DNA from: an uncultured Eubacteriales bacterium
Lineage (GTDB): Bacteria; Bacillota; Clostridia; Peptostreptococcales; Anaerovoracaceae
Direction of reading: 5' to 3'
Length of the DNA: 64,000 nucleotides
Assembly (NCBI GenBank): GCA_902790905.1
Contig: CADATO010000001.1
Coordinates: forward strand, 62,001-126,000
Made by a program: the position numbers and the translations under genes. Shown here one piece after another: positions 63,609 through 64,000 of this stretch. Below the pieces are notes generated by a model. It was not told the DNA's origin and ran no database searches. It was given only the letters and a program-made list of their open reading frames with translations. Numbering within the stretch: position 1 is the first letter of the stretch; the number at the start of each line of letters is the position of its first letter.

Positions 63609-64000
63609 CTATTTGTTTCTCTTTCCGCTGTTCTTGGTGCCTCTTACTTCTTCGTGATAAAAGTAGTCGACGATCGTGGGATGTCCCTGCGCAACGCGCT
63701 CATACGGCGTTTCGTTGTCGACAAATCTGCAGCCATTCACGCGTGCCATTTCCTCGGCTTTCTTTTCCAGTCCTTCGAAGTAACTGCGGTTCTTTTTCGT
63801 ATAGATTTCTTCATACAGAGGCAGAAGCTGCGGATAGGACGCGGCGATATAGTCCATGATCGTTTTCTTGAAGCCGCCCCGGAGATTCAGGTTTTCAAGC
63901 CAGATCAGGTCGCACTGATCCTTCGCGCGTGCAAAGATCGCCTCAATATCTGTGATCCCCGGGAATACGGGCGAGATAAAGCATACTGTGCGGATACCCG
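63609..64000 (-). CDS. Radical SAM protein (SPL-like family), C-terminal part, ends at an in-frame TAG
   Basis: About 129 codons are visible; the 5' end lies off the window. The visible part reads GIRTVCFISPVFPGITD, CDLIWLENLNLRGGF and GHPTIVDYFYHEEVRGTK, typical of the C-terminal half of spore-photoproduct-lyase-related radical SAM proteins. The frame ends with TAG at 63609-63611, but the same frame continues with 25 protein-like codons (HPTQEELAAKIYAYCNRHGL and on) to TGA at 63531-63533. The TAG probably arose from CAG. The truncated form may still work; the neighbour gene is also damaged. Confidence 0.75.
   Translation of the reverse strand, partial: GIRTVCFISPVFPGITDIEAIFARAKDQCDLIWLENLNLRGGFKKTIMDYIAASYPQLLPLYEEIYTKKNRSYFEGLEKKAEEMARVNGCRFVDNETPYERVAQGHPTIVDYFYHEEVRGTKNSGKRNK

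Noticed and set aside
63609..63611. Pyrrolysine read-through at the TAG
   Set aside because: Other genes in the window use TAG as a plain stop codon and no pyl genes are seen; a point mutation explains it more simply.

Overview
The window looks like chromosomal DNA of a GC-rich, strictly anaerobic, Gram-positive bacterium, most likely Bacillota, class Clostridia. The family cannot be fixed from sequence alone. Anaerobic signs are a class III ribonucleotide reductase (nrdDG), a four-subunit 2-oxoacid:ferredoxin oxidoreductase, the NAD-linked PyrK/PyrD type of dihydroorotate dehydrogenase, and acetate kinase. Gram-positive signs are the rplU-rpmA-obgE order, a T-box leader, a G5/3D cell-wall protein, an Asp23 protein next to recG, and strong sigma-A promoters with clear Shine-Dalgarno sites. 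I see no phage, insertion sequence, CRISPR or rRNA. Nearly all of the window is chromosomal housekeeping and metabolism.

Layout. 0-8 kb: end of an HD-domain protein, obgE, rpmA, rplU, a LysE-type exporter, a 2-hydroxyacid dehydrogenase, putP and lepA, all on the minus strand. 7.9-11.9 kb, plus strand: rpsT, an ABC exporter, a DUF937 protein and deoD. 12-15.5 kb, minus: the porCDAB-type operon behind a T-box leader whose specifier reads best as an isoleucine codon. 15.6-20.3 kb, minus: the pyrimidine operon pyrK-D-F-E-B-I, preceded by a promoter, a 34-codon leader peptide and a terminator that starts at the leader stop codon. 20.4-23.1 kb, plus: a glutamate-cysteine ligase-like gene coupled to a circularly permuted ATP-grasp gene. 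23-32.7 kb: G5/3D protein, purC, tRNA-Val, malic enzyme, SGNH hydrolase, a two-gene ABC transporter, an M29 aminopeptidase and pdp. 32.7-39.8 kb, minus: uppP-ftsK-rimO-pgsA-cinA. 40-49 kb: asd, rpmF, ackA, then asp23-recG-rsmD-coaD-coiled coil-tmcAL, and rpmB. 49-53.7 kb, minus: an alanine symporter, M20 amidohydrolase and alanine racemase set with a LysR regulator and a candidate operator. 53.9-58.6 kb: nrdDG, and a divergent lipoprotein that looks like a dead PepD-type peptidase. 58.7-64 kb, minus: a hydrolase-rich cluster that begins with a damaged radical SAM gene and a decayed esterase.

Two patterns stand out. First, the octamer GGAATCGC (reverse GCGATTCC) occurs about 32 times where about 2 are expected, on both strands and in both genes and spacers, like the HIP1 element of cyanobacteria. 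Second, the amino-acid and pyrimidine operons carry RNA leaders that suggest specific physiology: an isoleucine-starvation T-box on a ferredoxin-dependent ketoacid enzyme, and translation-coupled attenuation of pyr genes outside the enterobacteria. Hand counts and family calls were made by eye; no search was run.
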